Part shown: one piece after another, positions 50,883-64,000 of the stretch
How the letters are laid out: the number at the start of each line of letters is the position of its first letter
Position numbering within the stretch: position 1 is the first letter of the stretch
Assembly: GCF_046630445.1 (NCBI RefSeq)
Contig: NC_092335.1
Coordinates: 4,693,501 to 4,757,500, forward strand
From: Rutidosis leptorrhynchoides
Taxonomy: Eukaryota; Streptophyta; Magnoliopsida; Asterales; Asteraceae
Reading direction: 5' to 3'
DNA length: 64,000 nucleotides
Program-made: the position numbers and the translations under genes
Notes under the pieces: model-generated
Seen by the model: only the letters and a program-made list of their open reading frames with translations
Told to the model about the DNA's origin: nothing
Databases searched by the model: none

Positions 50883-53800
50883 TGTAGTGACCCGAACTTT
50901 TCCATGTTTATATATATTAATTGAGATTGATATTTACATGATTAAATGTTTCCAACATGTTAAGCAATCAAACTTGTTAAGACTTGATTAATTGAAATAT
51001 GTTTCATATAGACAATTGACCACCCAAGTTGATCGGTGATTCACGAACGTTAAAACTTGTAAAAACTATATGATGACATATATATGGATATATATATAGT
51101 TAACATGATACTATGATAAGTAAACATATCATTAAGTATATTAACAATGAACTACATATGTAAAAACAAGACTACTAACTTAATGATTTTTAAACGAGAC
51201 ATATATGTAACGATTATCGTTGTAAAGACATTTAATGTATATATATCATATTAAGAGATATTCATACATGATAATATCATGATAATATAATAATTTAAAA
51301 TCTCATTTGATATTATAAACATTGGGTTAACAACATTTAACAAGATCGTTAACCTAAAGGTTTCAAAACAACACTTACATGTAACGACTAACGATGACTT
51401 AACGACTCAGTTAAAATGTATATACATGTAGTGTTTTAATATGTATTTATACACTTTTGAAAGACTTCAATACACTTATCAAAATACTTCTACTTAACAA
51501 AAATGCTTACAATTACATCCTCGTTCAGTTTCATCAACAATTCTACTCGTATGCACCCGTATTCGTACTCGTACAATACACAGCTTTTAGATGTATGTAC
51601 TATTGGTATATACACTCCAATGATCAGCTCTTAGCAGCCCATGTGAGTCACCTAACACATGTGGGAACCATCATTTGGCAACTAGCATGAAATATCTCAT
51701 AAAATTACAAAAATATGAGTAATCATTCATGACTTATTTACATGAAAACAAAATTACATATCCTTTATATCTAATCCATACACCAACGACCAAAAACACC
51801 TACAAACACTTTCATTCTTCAATTTTCTTCATCTAATTGATCTCTCTCAAGTTCTATCTTCAAGTTCTAAGTGTTCTTCATAAATTCCAAAAGTTCTAGT
51901 TTCATAAAATCAAGAATACTTTCAAGTTTGCTAGCTCACTTCCAATCTTGTAAGGTGATCATCCAACCTCAAGAAATCTTTGTTTCTTACAGTAGGTTAT
52001 CATTCTAATACAAGGTAATAATCATATTCAAACTTTGGTTCAATTTCTATAACTATAACAATCTTATTTCAAGTGATGATCTTACTTGAACTTGTTTTCG
52101 TGTCATGATTCTGCTTCAAGAACTTCGAGCCATCCAAGGATCCATTGAAGCTAGATCCATTTTTCTCTTTTCCAGTAGGTTTATCCAAGGAACTTAAGGT
52201 AGTAATGATGTTCATAACATCATTCGATTTATACATATAAAGCTATCTTATTCGAAGGTTTAAACTTGTAATCACTAGAACATAGTTTAGTTAATTCTAA
52301 ACTTGTTCGCAAACAAAAGTTAATCCTTCTAACTTGACTTTAAAAATCAACTAAACACATGTTCTATATCTATATGATATGCTAACTTAATGATTTAAAA
52401 CCTGGAGACACGAAAAACACTGTAAAACCGGATTTACGCCGTCGTAGTAACACCGCGGGCTGTTTTGGGTTAGTTAATTAAAAACTATGATAAACTTTGA
52501 TTTAAAAGTTGTTATTCTGAGAAAATGATTTTTACTATGAATATGAAACTATATCCAAAAATTATGGTTAAACTCAAAGTGGAAGTATGTTTTCTAAAAT
52601 GGTCATCTAGACGTCGTTCTTTCGACTGAAATGACTACCTTTACAAAAACGACTTGTAACTTATTTTTCCGACTATAAACCTATACTTTTCTGTTTAGAT
52701 TCATAAAATAGAGTTCAATATGAAACCATAGCAATTTGATTCACTCAAAACGGATTTAAAATGAAGAAGTTATGGGTAAAACAAGATTGGATAATTTTTC
52801 TCATTTTAGCTACGTGAAAATTGGTAACAAATCTATTCCAACCATAACTTAATCAACTTGTATTGTATATTATGTAATCTTGAGATACCATAGACACGTA
52901 TACAATGTTTCGACCTATCATGTCGACACATCTATATATATTTCGGAACAACCATAGACACTCTATATGTGAATGTTGGAGTTAGCTATACAGGGTTGAG
53001 GTTGATTCCAAAATATATATAGTTTGAGTTGTGATCAATACTGAGATACGTATACACTGGGTCGTGGATTGATTCAAGATAATATTTATCGATTTATTTC
53101 TGTACATCTAACTGTGGACAACTAGTTGTAGGTTACTAACGAGGACAGCTGACTTAATAAACTTAAAACATCAAAATATATTAAAAGTGTTGTAAATATA
53201 TTTTGAACATACTTTGATATATATGTATATATTGTTATAGGTTCGTGAATCAACCAGTGGCCAAGTCTTACTTCCCGACGAAGTAAAAATCTGTGAAAGT
53301 GAGTTATAGTCCCACTTTTAAAATCTAATATTTTTGGGATGAGAATACATGCAGGTTTTATAAATGATTTACAAAATAGACACAAGTACGTGAAACTACA
53401 TTCTATGATTGAATTATCGAAATCGAATATGCCCCTTTTTATTAAGTCTGGTAATCTAAGAATTAGGGAACAGACACCCTAATTGACGCGAATCCTAAAG
53501 ATAGATCTATTGGGCTTAACAAACCCCATCCAAAGTACCGGATGCTTTAGTACTTCGAAATTTATATCATATCCGAAGGGTGTCCCGGAATGATGGGGAT
53601 ATTCTTATATATGCATCTTGTTAATGTCGGTTACCAGGTGTTCACCATATGAATGATTTTTATCTCTATGTATGGGATGTGTATTGAAATATGAAATCTT
53701 GTGGTCTATTGTTACGATTTGATATATATAGGTTAAACCTATAACTCACCAACATTTTTGTTGACGTTTAAAGCATGTTTATTCTCAGGTGAATATTAAG

Positions 53801-54132
53801 AGCTTCCGCTGTTGCATACTAAAATAAGGACAAGATTTGGAGTCCATGTTTGTATGATATTGTGTAAAAACTGCATTCAAGAAACTGATTTCGATGTAAC
53901 ATATTTGTATTGTAAACCATTATGTAATGGTCGTGTGTAAACAGGATATTTTAGATTATCATTATTTGATAATCTACATAAAGCTTTTTAAACCTTTATT
54001 TATGAAATAAAGGTTATGGTTTGTTTTAAAAATGAATGCAGTCTTTGAAAAACGTCTCATATAGAGGTCAAAACCTCGCAACGAAATCAATTAATATGGA
54101 ACGTTTTTAATCAATAAGAACGGGACATTTCA
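50883..54132 (+). mobile_element. Solo LTR E
   Basis: Starts TGTAGTGACCC and ends GGGACATTTCA. Target duplication ATTAG is at 50878-50882 and 54133-54137, and the empty site is readable in D's other LTR near 23656. 3.25 kb, no primer site or coding part. Confidence 0.82.
53750..54077 (+). other. LTR 3' hairpin pair (E copy)
   Basis: Hairpin 1 CAACA-TTTT-TGTTG (53750-53763), then AGCATGTTTATTCTCAGGT and CTTCCGCTG. Hairpin 2 GAGGT-CAAA-ACCTC (54064-54077). The fifth pair of hairpin 1 is A-T. Confidence 0.7.
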
Positions 54133-54531
54133 ATTAGCTTCGTTTTGGTATGTAGGTTGATTTAGAAAAGCTTCATTTACAAAATTATTGAATTCAGAAT
54201 TCTTGATTAGGGTTTGATGAACTTTAAAATGAGATTTTGATGTCTTGAATGCTATGAAACATTGTTAGTAAGTGTTTAGTTGCATTGTATGTTTAATTAC
54301 CTTCGAAACGGCGTATCGTATGTGTAAATTGGATGCCCGAATCATCTTATGCATTTATGGACTTGAAGCATTGAATGATGAACTTTCAATGATCATTCAA
54401 TGTGGATTTTATTGTTGTAAATGTTGGATTTGATTGATGATATGTATTTAGTTGTATTCCTCATCAAAATACCTTTCCGATGATATAAGATACGTGTTTT
54501 GAATGTTTACGGTTCAATAGCTATGGTTGTT

Positions 54532-56157
54532 TGTAACGTCCTCCCAATAGGGTCTGGAAGGAACGTCACTAATATCAAAACATACCAACATATTATAATA
54601 AACGAGAACAATACTAAATGATGAATTTAACTTTAATGAGTACGCAGCGGAAAATGAAATGTCGTTACAATGACAGGAATAACAATATCGTAAATGTTCA
54701 CATGCAGAAGTAATAAATGCGATATCTCTTGATCCTATGTCAAAGTAGCATCACATAAGCGGTAAGTATAAGAGCTTGAATCAAACAGCACCTGAGACAA
54801 AACATGCTAAAGTGTCAACCAAAAAGGTTGAGTGAAGTTCATAGGTTTAACAAAAAGTTTGTCGTTGTTTTAGACCACAAGATTTAGTTTGTAAAGTTGA
54901 TCTCCCACAGGATCAAAAAGTTATGCCAATGCGTGATATTTAGACTAAACATTCAAGTTTTGCCCCATGACAAGTTGTGTCTGTCCTTGTCGGTTTAATT
55001 TCATTATTAAGTAATACAATGACTTGGTCAAATGTATCGGGGACGTTACTCCCGATAGGCCTACCCCCAATAATTAAGCATGCGGCAGCAATTAAAAATA
55101 TCACTGTAGGGACTTAGTCGGACATAGCCGGGTATAGCATAGTTTAACAGTTTGGTACTTGTGTCTAAAGTGTAAAAAGTAAAAACAACATGTGTCTCAC
55201 CCCAAGTAAAAGTAAGTAAGTTTGCTAGCAATTAAAGAGGGGCTATGAATGCACCTTAGTAAGTAGAGAGAGAGTTATTCCTCGGAATAAAGAGTTGAAC
55301 GAGTGAGCAGGAAAGTCAACCTATTGACATTTAAGAGTAGTTAAGTGTTTTGCCCATGTTTAAGTTTAAGTATGTGTTTAAGTATAGTTTGTTTTACTAA
55401 GTTTCTATTCCTAGTAAGTTACTATTTTTATAAAGTTTCCATTTTTAGAAAGTTTCTTATTTTACTAAGTTTCTATGACTAGAGAGTTTCTACTTTTATC
55501 AGTGTTTTCCATTTTAGGATACTTGCCGTATTAGATAAGCTTCCAATCACCTCTTTCCCTTCGAATGGCTAATTTAGATCTAGGGGCTTGAGCCATAGGA
55601 CCCTTTAAATCGGAAATCCAAACCCTCTGCCTAGAATCTCATAGAAACCATTCGTCAAGAAAGTTCGAAGATCTATACATCTCTAATACATATCCCAAAA
55701 TGTTTTTATGTTACAATATAAGTAGTAGGTTATAGGTGCTAGTAATAGTAATAGTGTATACATGTTATTTATTTTATTTTTAATTACATATAATTTATAA
55801 CATTATTTACATGTTTCGGTAAAAATAATAACCGAAGTAAAAAGTAAAAAGTAAAAAGTAAAAAAGTAAAAAGTAAAAAGTAGATAAAAAATAAAAAGTA
55901 AGAAAAGAATACTTACTAGTAGTAATTCTTCAAAGAGAGAATGAGAGAAATTTTGGTGTGAGTTTGAATGAAAAATGAGGGGTATTTATACTTGAAAAAA
56001 TTAGGTAAAAAGAATAAAATAATTAAAAGAAAAAAAATATTTTAATTCTTAATGGGATTTTAAAATTAAAAAGTATTAAATGTTAGGTCATGGGATAATG
56101 CACAAAATAAAATAATAAAAGTAGTTTTTCCATTACAATTTTTAATTAAAAAGTAAT

Positions 56158-56192
<35 letters not shown>

Positions 56193-56665
56193 TTTTTCAT
56201 TTATTTTAAGGATTTTTTTATATAAATAAACAAATTGATTTAATGCTTTTCCAAGAATATTTGTCAATAATATTTTTTTAATTAATAAATACAAATTTTA
56301 CATAAAAATAATAAATAATTCGGTATTTTGTATTTTTAATAATAATTATGATTTTAATTATTAAACTATAGGTTTAGTAAGTTTGTAAATATTATTACAT
56401 TTATATATAATTGGATTTATTATATAGTTAAATATATAATACATTAACTAAATAATAAAAGTGATACAAAGTTTATATACTTAGTTAAATTATGTCAAAT
56501 TATATAAATTAATAATATATTATTTATTTAAGCGTACATTGTTGACTAAAAATTACTATTCGGTCAATATTTAATTGTATATAACAACCCTTAATACATA
56601 TAGTCAGACATATAACCCTAGGGTTAATTCATTAATTTAGAAGTCGAAAAGTGAGGGTTGTTACA
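54532..56665 (-). repeat. Element F 3' LTR
   Basis: Includes an (ATTT)n tract (56156-56195), longer than its partner near 63839-63860, repeated AAAAGT words near 55840-55890, and hairpin 1. Confidence 0.88.
54816..54830 (-). other. LTR 3' hairpin 1 (F 3' LTR)
   Basis: Minus strand CAACC-TTTTT-GGTTG, then GACACTTTAGCATG and TGTCTCAGGT. TTTTCCGCTG follows further on. Confidence 0.65.
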
Positions 56666-56701
56666 GTACCTCCCCGTTAATAAAAACTTCGTCCCGAAGT
56701 T

Positions 56702-59700
56702 TTAGGTAGACTTCTCGGATGCATCAGTGGTTGAGAAGAGATGGGGATATTTCTGTTTCATTTGGTCTTCACGTTTCCAGGTATACTCGGGGCCACTTCG
56801 TGAATTCCAACGGATCTTAACAATAGGTATGGTGCTTTGTTTTAAGCGTTTAGCAGATCGGTCCATGACTTCTACGGGTTCCTCTATGAAGTGCATTTTA
56901 TCATCAATGCGAATGTCATCTAAAGGAATAACGAGAGTGTCATCAGCGAGACACTTTTTAAGATTCGAGACATGAAATACGTCGTGTATGCTGCTAAGTT
57001 CAGTAGGTAATTCTAATCGATAAGCCACGGGTCCGATCCTTTCAGTAATCTTGAAGGGTCCAACAAAACGCGAACTTAGTTTGCTTTGTTTACCAAAACG
57101 AACGACGCCTTTCCAAGGGGATACTTTCAACATGACTTTCTCACCAACTTGGAATTCCAAATCTTTTCGACCTTTATTAGCATAGCTCTTCTGTCGGCTG
57201 CGGGCAGTTTCTATTCGTTTCTTAATCTGAACTATCTTTTCGGTTGTCTCGTGTATGATTTCAGGACCAGTTAACTGTCTGTCCTCTAATTCATCCCAGC
57301 ACAGTGGGGATCTACATTTTCGTCCGTATAAGGCCTCAAAAGGTGCAGCCTTAATACTTGAGTGGTAACTATTATTGTAAGAGAATTCAACCAAAGGCAA
57401 ATGTCTATCCCAGCCTTTGCCGAAGTCGATAACACAAGCGCGAAGCATATCTTCCAATGTTTGAATGGTTCGTTCACTTTGACCATCGGTTTTTGGATGA
57501 TAAGCAGTACTCATGTCGAGTTGAGTTCCAAGAGCAGTTTGTAAGGATTTCCAGAATCTGGAAGTGAATCTACTGTCGCGATCGGATATGATTGATATAG
57601 GAACACCATGACGAGAGACAATTTCTTTGATATACAATTGTGACAATCTCTCCATCTTGTCGGTCTCCTTGATCGGTAAGAAATGAGCAGATTTAGTAAG
57701 ACGATCTACTATGACCCATATAGTATCATTGCCACTAGAAGTCTTGGGCAATTTAGTAATAAAGTCCATAGCGATACATTCTCACTTCCACTGCGGAACA
57801 TCGGGTTGTGTCAACAGACCAGAAGGCTTTTGATGTTCAGCCTTGACTTTCAAACAAGTGAGACACTTACTAACATAAGTAGCAATGTCGGCTTTCATAT
57901 TAGGCCACCAGTAGAATTCCTTCACATCGTGGTACATCTTACTGGAACCCGGATGAATAGAATACATAGTCTTATGCGCTTCATCCAAGACTAGTTCACG
58001 GAGATTACCGAAGTGAGGAACCCAAATTCTGTTGCCAAAGTACCGTGTACCATTAGCTTTCACTTGGAGTTGGTTCTTGAAACCGATAGGTCCTTCACCT
58101 TCGATAAGTGTTGGTTTAATAGCTTCAAGTTGAGCTTCGCAGATTCGTGATATAAGATTTGATTTGATTTTCAGGTTTAAGGCACGAACACGTTTAACAT
58201 CGTCTTTTCGACTGAGGGCATCGGCAACTATGTTTGCCTTGCCAGGATGATATTCCATCTTACAGTCATAATTGTTCAATAACTCGAGCCATCGGCTTTG
58301 CCTCATATTCAGCTGTTTTTGATCAAAGATGTGTCGAAGACTTTTATGGTCAGTGTACACCGTAAACTGGGTACCATATAGATAATGTCTCCATATCTTT
58401 AATGCAAATACCACGGCACCTAACTCAAGGTCGTGTGTGGTATAGTTCTCCTCGTGTTTCTTCAACTGTCTAGATGCGTAGGCAATAACCTTTTCACGTT
58501 GCATTAAAACACAACCAAAGCCTTGCTTTGAGGCATCGCAGTAAACAACAAAATCGTCTGTACCTTCAGGTAAAGATAGAATCGGGGATGTGGTCAACTT
58601 CTCTTTCAGAATCTTGAAAGCAGATTCCTGTTCTTCAGACCACTCAAACTTCTTCCCTTTTTGAGTTAGCTTCGTAAGAGGTTTGGCAAGAAGGGAAAAA
58701 TCCTTTATGAATCTCCGATAATAACCGGCAAGTCCCAAAAATTGACGAATATGCTTCGCAGTCTTTGGTATCTCCCAGTTCTGGATAACGGTAATCTTAG
58801 CTGGATCGACATGTATTCCATTACTATCAACCACGTGTCCGAGGAATTGTATGGTTTTGAGCCAAAACTCGCACTTAGAAAACTTAGCGTAGAGTTGTTC
58901 CTTTCGTAAGAGTTCAAGAATCACGCGCAGATGTTGCTCATGTTCCTTCTCACTCTTGGAGTAGATCAAAATGTCATCAATGAAAACAATGACGAATTTA
59001 TCGAGATAAGGTTTGCAGACACGGTTTATGAGATCCATGAAAACGGCAGGAGCATTGGTCAAACCAAAAGGCATGACACAGAATTCATAGTGCCCATAAC
59101 GAGTGCGAAAAGCAGTCTTAGGAATATCAGATTCCTTGACTCTAAGTTGGTGATATCCGGACCTCAAATCAATCTTTGAATAAACAATTGACCCTTGAAG
59201 TTGGTCGAATAGATCATCAATACGTGGCAAAGGATAACGGTTCTTGATAGTAAGCTTGTTAAGTTAGCGGTAATCAATGCACATCCTTAACGTACCATCC
59301 TTCTTTTTAACAAATAGAATAGGAGCTCCCCATGGGGAAGAGCTTGGACGAACGAAACCTTTATCCAATAGTTCTTGGAGCTGTTTGGAAAGTTCCTTCA
59401 TTTCGGAAGGTGCTAAACGGTATGGTGCTTTAGCAATAGGAGCAGCACCGGGAGCTAAATCAATTTGAAATTCAACTTGTCGAGGAGGTGGAAGACCAGG
59501 AAGATCTTCGGGAAACACATCGGGAAAGTCTTTAACCACTGGTACATCTTCAATACACTTCTCTTTCGATTCGATCATCTTAACGTGGGCTAGAATAGCT
59601 GGATAACCTTTCATAAGGTGTTTGCAGGTTTTAATACAGGAGATAATATTGAGATTGGAACCACTCTTTTCACCTTGGATGATAAGAGTCTCTCCATTTC

Positions 59701-61100
59701 CCAATGGAACATGAATAGTTTTATCGTAACACATGATGGCAGCTCTCAATGGACGTAACCAGTCCATTCCAACTACGACGTTAAAACTTCCGAGCTCGAC
59801 CGGCAAAAGGTCTATCTTAAATTCTTTATCGGCTAAGATTAGGTTGCAGTTTTTATAGATTTTATCGACTTTCATGACTTTTCCATTAGCCACTTCTACT
59901 AATCGTTTAGTTTCTAAGGGTTGAGGCTTTTCAGTAAATAGGGTACAAAAATCACTAGACACGTAACTTCTATCGGCACCTGTATCGAATAAAATAGTTG
60001 CATAGAAATTATTGACAAGATACGTACCCGTGATAACTTCATCTTCATCTCGGGCTTCAGCAGCAGTAATAACAAACGCACGACCCTTCGCAGCAGTAGC
60101 ATTAGCTCCAGTAGCGGGATTATCCTTCTTCTTAGGACAATTCGGACTAATGTGTCCCTTCTCTCCACAAGTATAGCATGTAGGAGGAGCTTTGGCCGGA
60201 ACAATAGCATTATCCTTCGGAGGAGTCTTACACATCTTAGCAACGTGTCCCACTTTCTTACACAACGCACAAACCGCAGTACACTTCCCTGGGTGATGCC
60301 TCTCACAACGAATACAGAAAGGATAAGTACCCTTATAATTCGATCTTGTATTATCCGCAGGCTTCTTATTATCATTCTGAGCTGAACTTTGAGATGGCTC
60401 AAACTTCCTCTTACCATCATTACCCTTGGTTTCAACCTGCTTATTGGCCGACGCTCTTCTTCTCTTGGCCAACATTAGATTTTGTGCCATAAGAATCACA
60501 GCATCCAGAGTAACCTTCTCGGCAGCTATAACATTCCCTTGAACATCCTCGGGAAGACCTTCAATATACCGCTCAATTCTTCTAGCTTCAGTAGGAAACA
60601 TTTCAGGACATAGAGTAGAAAGCTCCAGATAATGACTGGTGTAGTTCTCAATGTCAGTACCCTTGACCTTGAGTTCCCAGAACTCAACTTCAAGTTTCTG
60701 AACTTGACTTCAAGGACAGAATTTGTTAACCATCATGCTTTTGAGTTCGTCCCATGGAATTGCATTAGCATTATCAATTCCTACGGACTTGGCATGAGCA
60801 GTCCACCAAGTTAAAGCATTGCCACCCAATGAGCTAGTGGCATACTTTACTCGATCGTTATCACCATAGTTGCAAATACGGAAAATAGATTCCATCTTCT
60901 CGAACTAACGGACTAGTTCAACAGCTTCTTCAGTCCCCTTAAATGTAGGAGGATAACAGTTTGAAAAATCCTTGTAGGAACAAGGTTTCGGTTGTAGATT
61001 AGCATGATTAGCTTGGGCGTTGCCTTGGGCGGCAGCGAGTAATTGTTAGAATTGCTCAGTAGTTAACACAACATTGTTAACGATAGGTGCAGCTGAACGA
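56702..61100 (-). pseudogene. gag-pol region of element F
   Basis: From right to left: gag with a capsid-like part (about 60430-61000); three Cys-rich knuckles (about 60137-60316, two of them CX2CX4HX4C); aspartic protease with DTGA (near 59980); reverse transcriptase with FIDD catalytic motif (near 58980) and PFGLTNAPA; RNase H starting VVYCDAS (about 58190-58550); integrase with its zinc-binding region (about 57820-57945) and core with DFITKLP, HGVP and [14 protein letters not shown] (to about 57330); and a chromodomain with [14 protein letters not shown] near the end (about 56720-56890). The chromodomain directs integration toward certain chromatin marks in this clade. Only a few breaks are visible. 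Confidence 0.88.
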
Positions 61101-61317
61101 ACCATGATGTCACCACATAAAAGTGAACATAAGTCAGATAAGTTAACAAATTTGAGCAATTACAGGTAGGAATAAGATAAAGTATTAGTATCACATGATA
61201 TAAATAAAACACATTATTTTATTAAGGAACTAGGCATTAAATAAGCCTTTTAATATATGATTCGGAAATAGAAATAGTTTTAAGGCATAGCCTTTATAGA
61301 AAGATAACTAAAGAATA

Positions 61318-62004
61318 TTAAAATTCATATTCCTTCTTCTCGTCCTCAACCTTCTTCATAAACTTCTCAACTTTCTCATTCTTCGCCTTTTGTTTCTTAT
61401 GCAGGAACTCGAGATTATCATAAAGGTTAGAAACTTCATTGTTGATTACATGGTACTTGTGGTCCCTTATAGAAAGTTGATTATTCACGCGGTTTTCCTC
61501 CATCTTCAATCTAAGGTCAACATCTTCTCTTAGGTAGGAGAGAGATTGCTTCCCTCATCGGGTATTTCTATCACCTTCATACTTCACCAACTTTATCTCT
61601 TTCTTTAGTTCAGCATTTTCCTCCATGAGCTTCTTGATCGCTAGGTATTTTTCCTTCATTTGAAAATCGATCCTTGCAATATGGCGAATTAGGTCATCGG
61701 TAGTTTTTCGCAGATTCATGAGCTCGTACTTGGCATCAACTTCATCATAGAAAGGAGATCGGGATCTTTTCTTTGACGGCCCAGTTTCTTCAAGACATTT
61801 CCTCTTGTCTTTATTCCTCGGGGTTGGATAGTATTCAGGAGACCCATGTAACTTTAGAGTAGTATTTGGGCTATAATTTGGTGAGGGAGGACCACCAAAG
61901 CCATAAGGTGGACTTTGGACTGGTCTTTCTGTGAAAGACCTTTCAGTATCTTTTTCGGTTGGCTTGAAAAGATTCATTTTGATCGTTTGATGATAATTAG
62001 ACAT
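61318..62004 (-). CDS. Accessory coding region before gag in element F
   Basis: Between primer site and gag the minus strand has an extra coding stretch starting MSNYHQTIKMNLFKP. Its first 60-odd residues are Pro/Ser-rich (PVQSPPYGFGGPPSPNYSP). A basic KKRSRSP patch could be a nuclear signal. After that come long heptad-like stretches typical of coiled coils (for example YLAIKKLMEENAELKKEIKL), and more coiled-coil-like sequence rich in Lys and Glu follows to 61318. It is not gag and I do not recognise it. Standard Tekay elements have a noncoding leader here, so this is unusual. A structural or RNA/chromatin-linked role is a guess. Confidence 0.5.
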
Positions 62005-62199
62005 CCTAACATTAGGAAGGATATTTTGATTAGAATCTTTAAGTCAAGTTTATTAAAGCATAATCGTTAAGATTATGGGGCAATCCTAAGTGCTTTAATT
62101 CTAAGGCAGGAAAGGTTATAGTTTTCTAGATTGCTAAGGCACCCTAGCTAACAAGTAAGGCACACATAAAAATGCAATCCTGGTTCTCTATAACAGCCT

Positions 62200-62217
62200 G
62201 GTTATGCTCTGATACCA
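62200..62217 (-). other. Element F primer-binding site
   Basis: The minus strand reads TGGTATCAGAGCATAACC three bases after the 5' LTR, an 18-base match style for initiator tRNA-Met. Confidence 0.8.
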
Positions 62218-62220
62218 ATC

Positions 62221-64000
62221 TGTAACGTCCTCCCAATAGGGTCTGGAAGGAACGTCACTAATATCAAAACATACCAACATATTATAATAAACGAGAACAA
62301 TACTAAATGATGAATTTAACTTTAATGAGTACGCAGCGGAAAATGAAATGTCGTTACAATGACAGGAATAACAATATCGTAAATGTTCACATGCAGAAGT
62401 AATAAATGCGATATCTCTTGATCCTATGTCCAAGTAGCATCACATAAGCGGTAAGTATAAGAGCTTGAATCAAACAGCACCTGAGACAAAACATGCTAAA
62501 GTGTCAACCAAAAAGGTTGAGTGAAGTTTATAGGTTTAACAAAAAGTTTGTCGTTGTTTTAGACCACAAGATTTAGTTTGTAAAGTTGATCTCCCGCAGG
62601 ATCAAAAAGTTATGCCAATGCGTGATATTTAGACTAAACGTTCAAGTTTTGCCCCATGACAAGTTGTGTCTGTCCTTGTCGGTTTAATTTCATTATTAAG
62701 TAATACAATGACTTGGTCAAATGTATCGGGGACGTTACTCCCGATAGGCCTACCCCCAATAATTAAGCATGCCGCAGCAATTAAAAATATCACTGTAGGG
62801 ACTTAGTCGGATATAGCCGGGTATAGCATAGTTTAACAGTTTGGTACTTGTGTCTAAAGTGTAAAAAGTAAAAACAGCATGTGTCTCACCCCAAGTAAAA
62901 GTAAGTAAGTTTGCTAGCAATTAAAGAGGGGCTATGAATTCACCTTAGTAAGTAGAGAGAGAGTTATTCCTCGGAATAAAGAGTTGAACGAGTGAGCAGG
63001 AAAGTCAACCTATTGACATTTAAGAGTAGTTAAGTGTTTTGCCCATGTTTAAGTTTAAGTATGTGTTTAAGTATAGTTTGTTTTACTAAGTTTCTATTCC
63101 TAGTAAGTTACTATTTTTATAAAGTTTCTATTTTTAGAAAGTTTCTTATTTTCCTAAGTTTCTATGAATAGAGAGTTTCTACTTTTACCAGTGTTTTCCA
63201 TTTTAGGATACTTGCCGTATTAGATAAGCTTTCAATCACCTCTTTCCCTTCGAATGGCTAATTTAGATCTAGGGGCTTGAGCCATACGACCCTTTAAATC
63301 GGAAATCCAAACCCTCTGCCTAGAATCTCATAGAAACCATTCGTCAAGAAAGTTCGAAGATCTATACATCTCTAATACATATCCCAAAATGTTTTTATGT
63401 TACAATATAAGTAGTAGGTTATAGGTGCTAGTAATAGTAATAGTGTATACATGTTATTTATTTTATTTTTAATTGCATATAATTTATAACATTATTTACA
63501 TGTTTCGGTAAAAATAATAACCGAAGTAAAAAGTAAAAAGTAAAAAAGTAAAAAGTAAAAAGTAGAAAAAAAATAAAAAGTAAGAAAAGAATACTTACTA
63601 GTAGTAATTCTTCAAAGAGAGAATGAGAGAAATTTTAGTGTGAGTTTGAATGAGAAATGAGGGGTATTTATACTTGAAAAAATTAGGTAAAAAGAATAAA
63701 ATAATTAAAAGAAAAAAAAATATTTTAATTCTTAATGGGATTTTAAAATTAAAAAGTATTAAATGTTAGGTCATGGGATAATGCACAAAATAAAATAATA
63801 AAAGTAGTTTTTCCATTACAATTTTTAATTAAAAAGTAATTTATTTATTTATTTATTTTTCATTTATTTTAAGGATTTTTTTATATAAATAAACAAATTG
63901 ATTTAATGCTTTTCCAAGAATATTTGTCAATAATATTTTTTTTTAATTAATAAATACAAATTTTACATAAAAATAATAAATAATTCGGTATTTTGTATTT
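62221..64000 (-). repeat. Element F 5' LTR, cut by window end
   Basis: Collinear with 54532-56310 of the 3' LTR. About 350 bp should remain beyond the window. Confidence 0.88.
62505..62519 (-). other. LTR 3' hairpin 1 (F 5' LTR)
   Basis: Minus strand CAACC-TTTTT-GGTTG, identical to the copy in the other F LTR. Confidence 0.65.

Larger units (their letters stand above)
50212..54531 (+). repeat. Element D 3' LTR, first part, with solo LTR E inside
   Basis: Matches 23064-23951 in 50212-50882 and 54133-54430, then 46697-46790 up to 54531, where F begins. The rest of the LTR must lie beyond the window. Confidence 0.8.
54532..64000 (-). mobile_element. Element F: Tekay-type chromovirus, nearly whole
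   Basis: Minus-strand element. Its 3' LTR is 54532-56665 (2134 bp, TGTAACGTCC to GTTGTTACA); its 5' LTR starts at 62221 on the map and runs past the window end (expected near 64354). Primer site: initiator tRNA-Met at 62200-62217. Parts in minus order: leader coding region, gag with zinc knuckles, protease, RT, RNase H, integrase, chromodomain. The coding region is mostly open with only about three or four breaks visible. The visible LTR parts differ at about 20 sites in 1.78 kb by eye (about 98.9% alike), so insertion was probably within the last million years. It sits in D's 3' LTR after TTGTT, the expected target duplication. Confidence 0.9.

Noticed and set aside
57683-57994. Plus-strand frames opposite the F gag-pol region (also 58931-59179, 60152-60385 and others)
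   Set aside because: They are antisense shadows of the minus-strand coding region, without domain patterns.

Overview
The window is nuclear DNA of a flowering plant: AT-rich, with many microsatellites, an intron-containing class III peroxidase, a TCP transcription factor and a very large share of LTR retrotransposon sequence. The style of the LTRs (starts such as TGTGACGACCC and TGTAACATCCC, short GC-rich palindromes, a conserved block ending in TTTATTCTCAGGT) suggests the daisy family (Asteraceae). That placement is inference from the repeats and is not proven here.

Layout. 1-1.8 kb is a minus-strand LTR fragment cut by the window edge. 1.8-9.5 kb is the gene-bearing part: a LINE scrap, a single-exon class I TCP gene (4316-5272, +) and a three-exon peroxidase of the Arabidopsis PER66 type (7076-8200, +). 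9.5-20.8 kb is dominated by DNA transposons and small elements: two minus-strand Helitron 3' ends (9566 and 10041), the second followed by exon-like but unrecognised sequence; a Mutator-like element (15650-17167, 9-bp target duplication) inside an hAT-like element (15398-17550); a second copy of that hAT-like family (about 19800-20424); and a probable SINE (19061-19260).

From 20.8 kb to the end the DNA is one deep nest of LTR elements, which I could order from their target-site duplications. A minus-strand LTR (H, from 20764) was entered by a Tekay-like chromovirus relative (D, from 23064). D's left LTR was entered by a non-autonomous element with 3.9-kb LTRs (A, 23952-46691, duplication GATTT). 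A's interior was entered by an LTR now standing alone (B, 30778-41790, duplication ATAGA). B was entered by a gag-only, Athila/Tat-like non-autonomous element (G, 31703-39598, duplication ATATT) and also carries an RTE-like scrap. D's right LTR holds another solo LTR (E, 50883-54132, duplication ATTAG) and a nearly whole Tekay chromovirus on the minus strand (F, from 54532 past the window end).

The most interesting signals are shared sequence devices inside otherwise different LTR families: (1) a short hairpin followed by a splice-acceptor-like block, found in eight LTR copies of six families, with the closing base pair present as C-G, G-C and A-T; (2) twin GC-rich palindromes at an exact 32-bp period, ending 20-22 bp before a TATA box, in two families whose palindrome sequences are unrelated; (3) tRNA-like A-box/B-box signatures at a matching place in two LTR families; (4) an extra coiled-coil coding region between primer site and gag in element F. 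The two host genes look ordinary and functional. No gene cluster or operon-like system is present.
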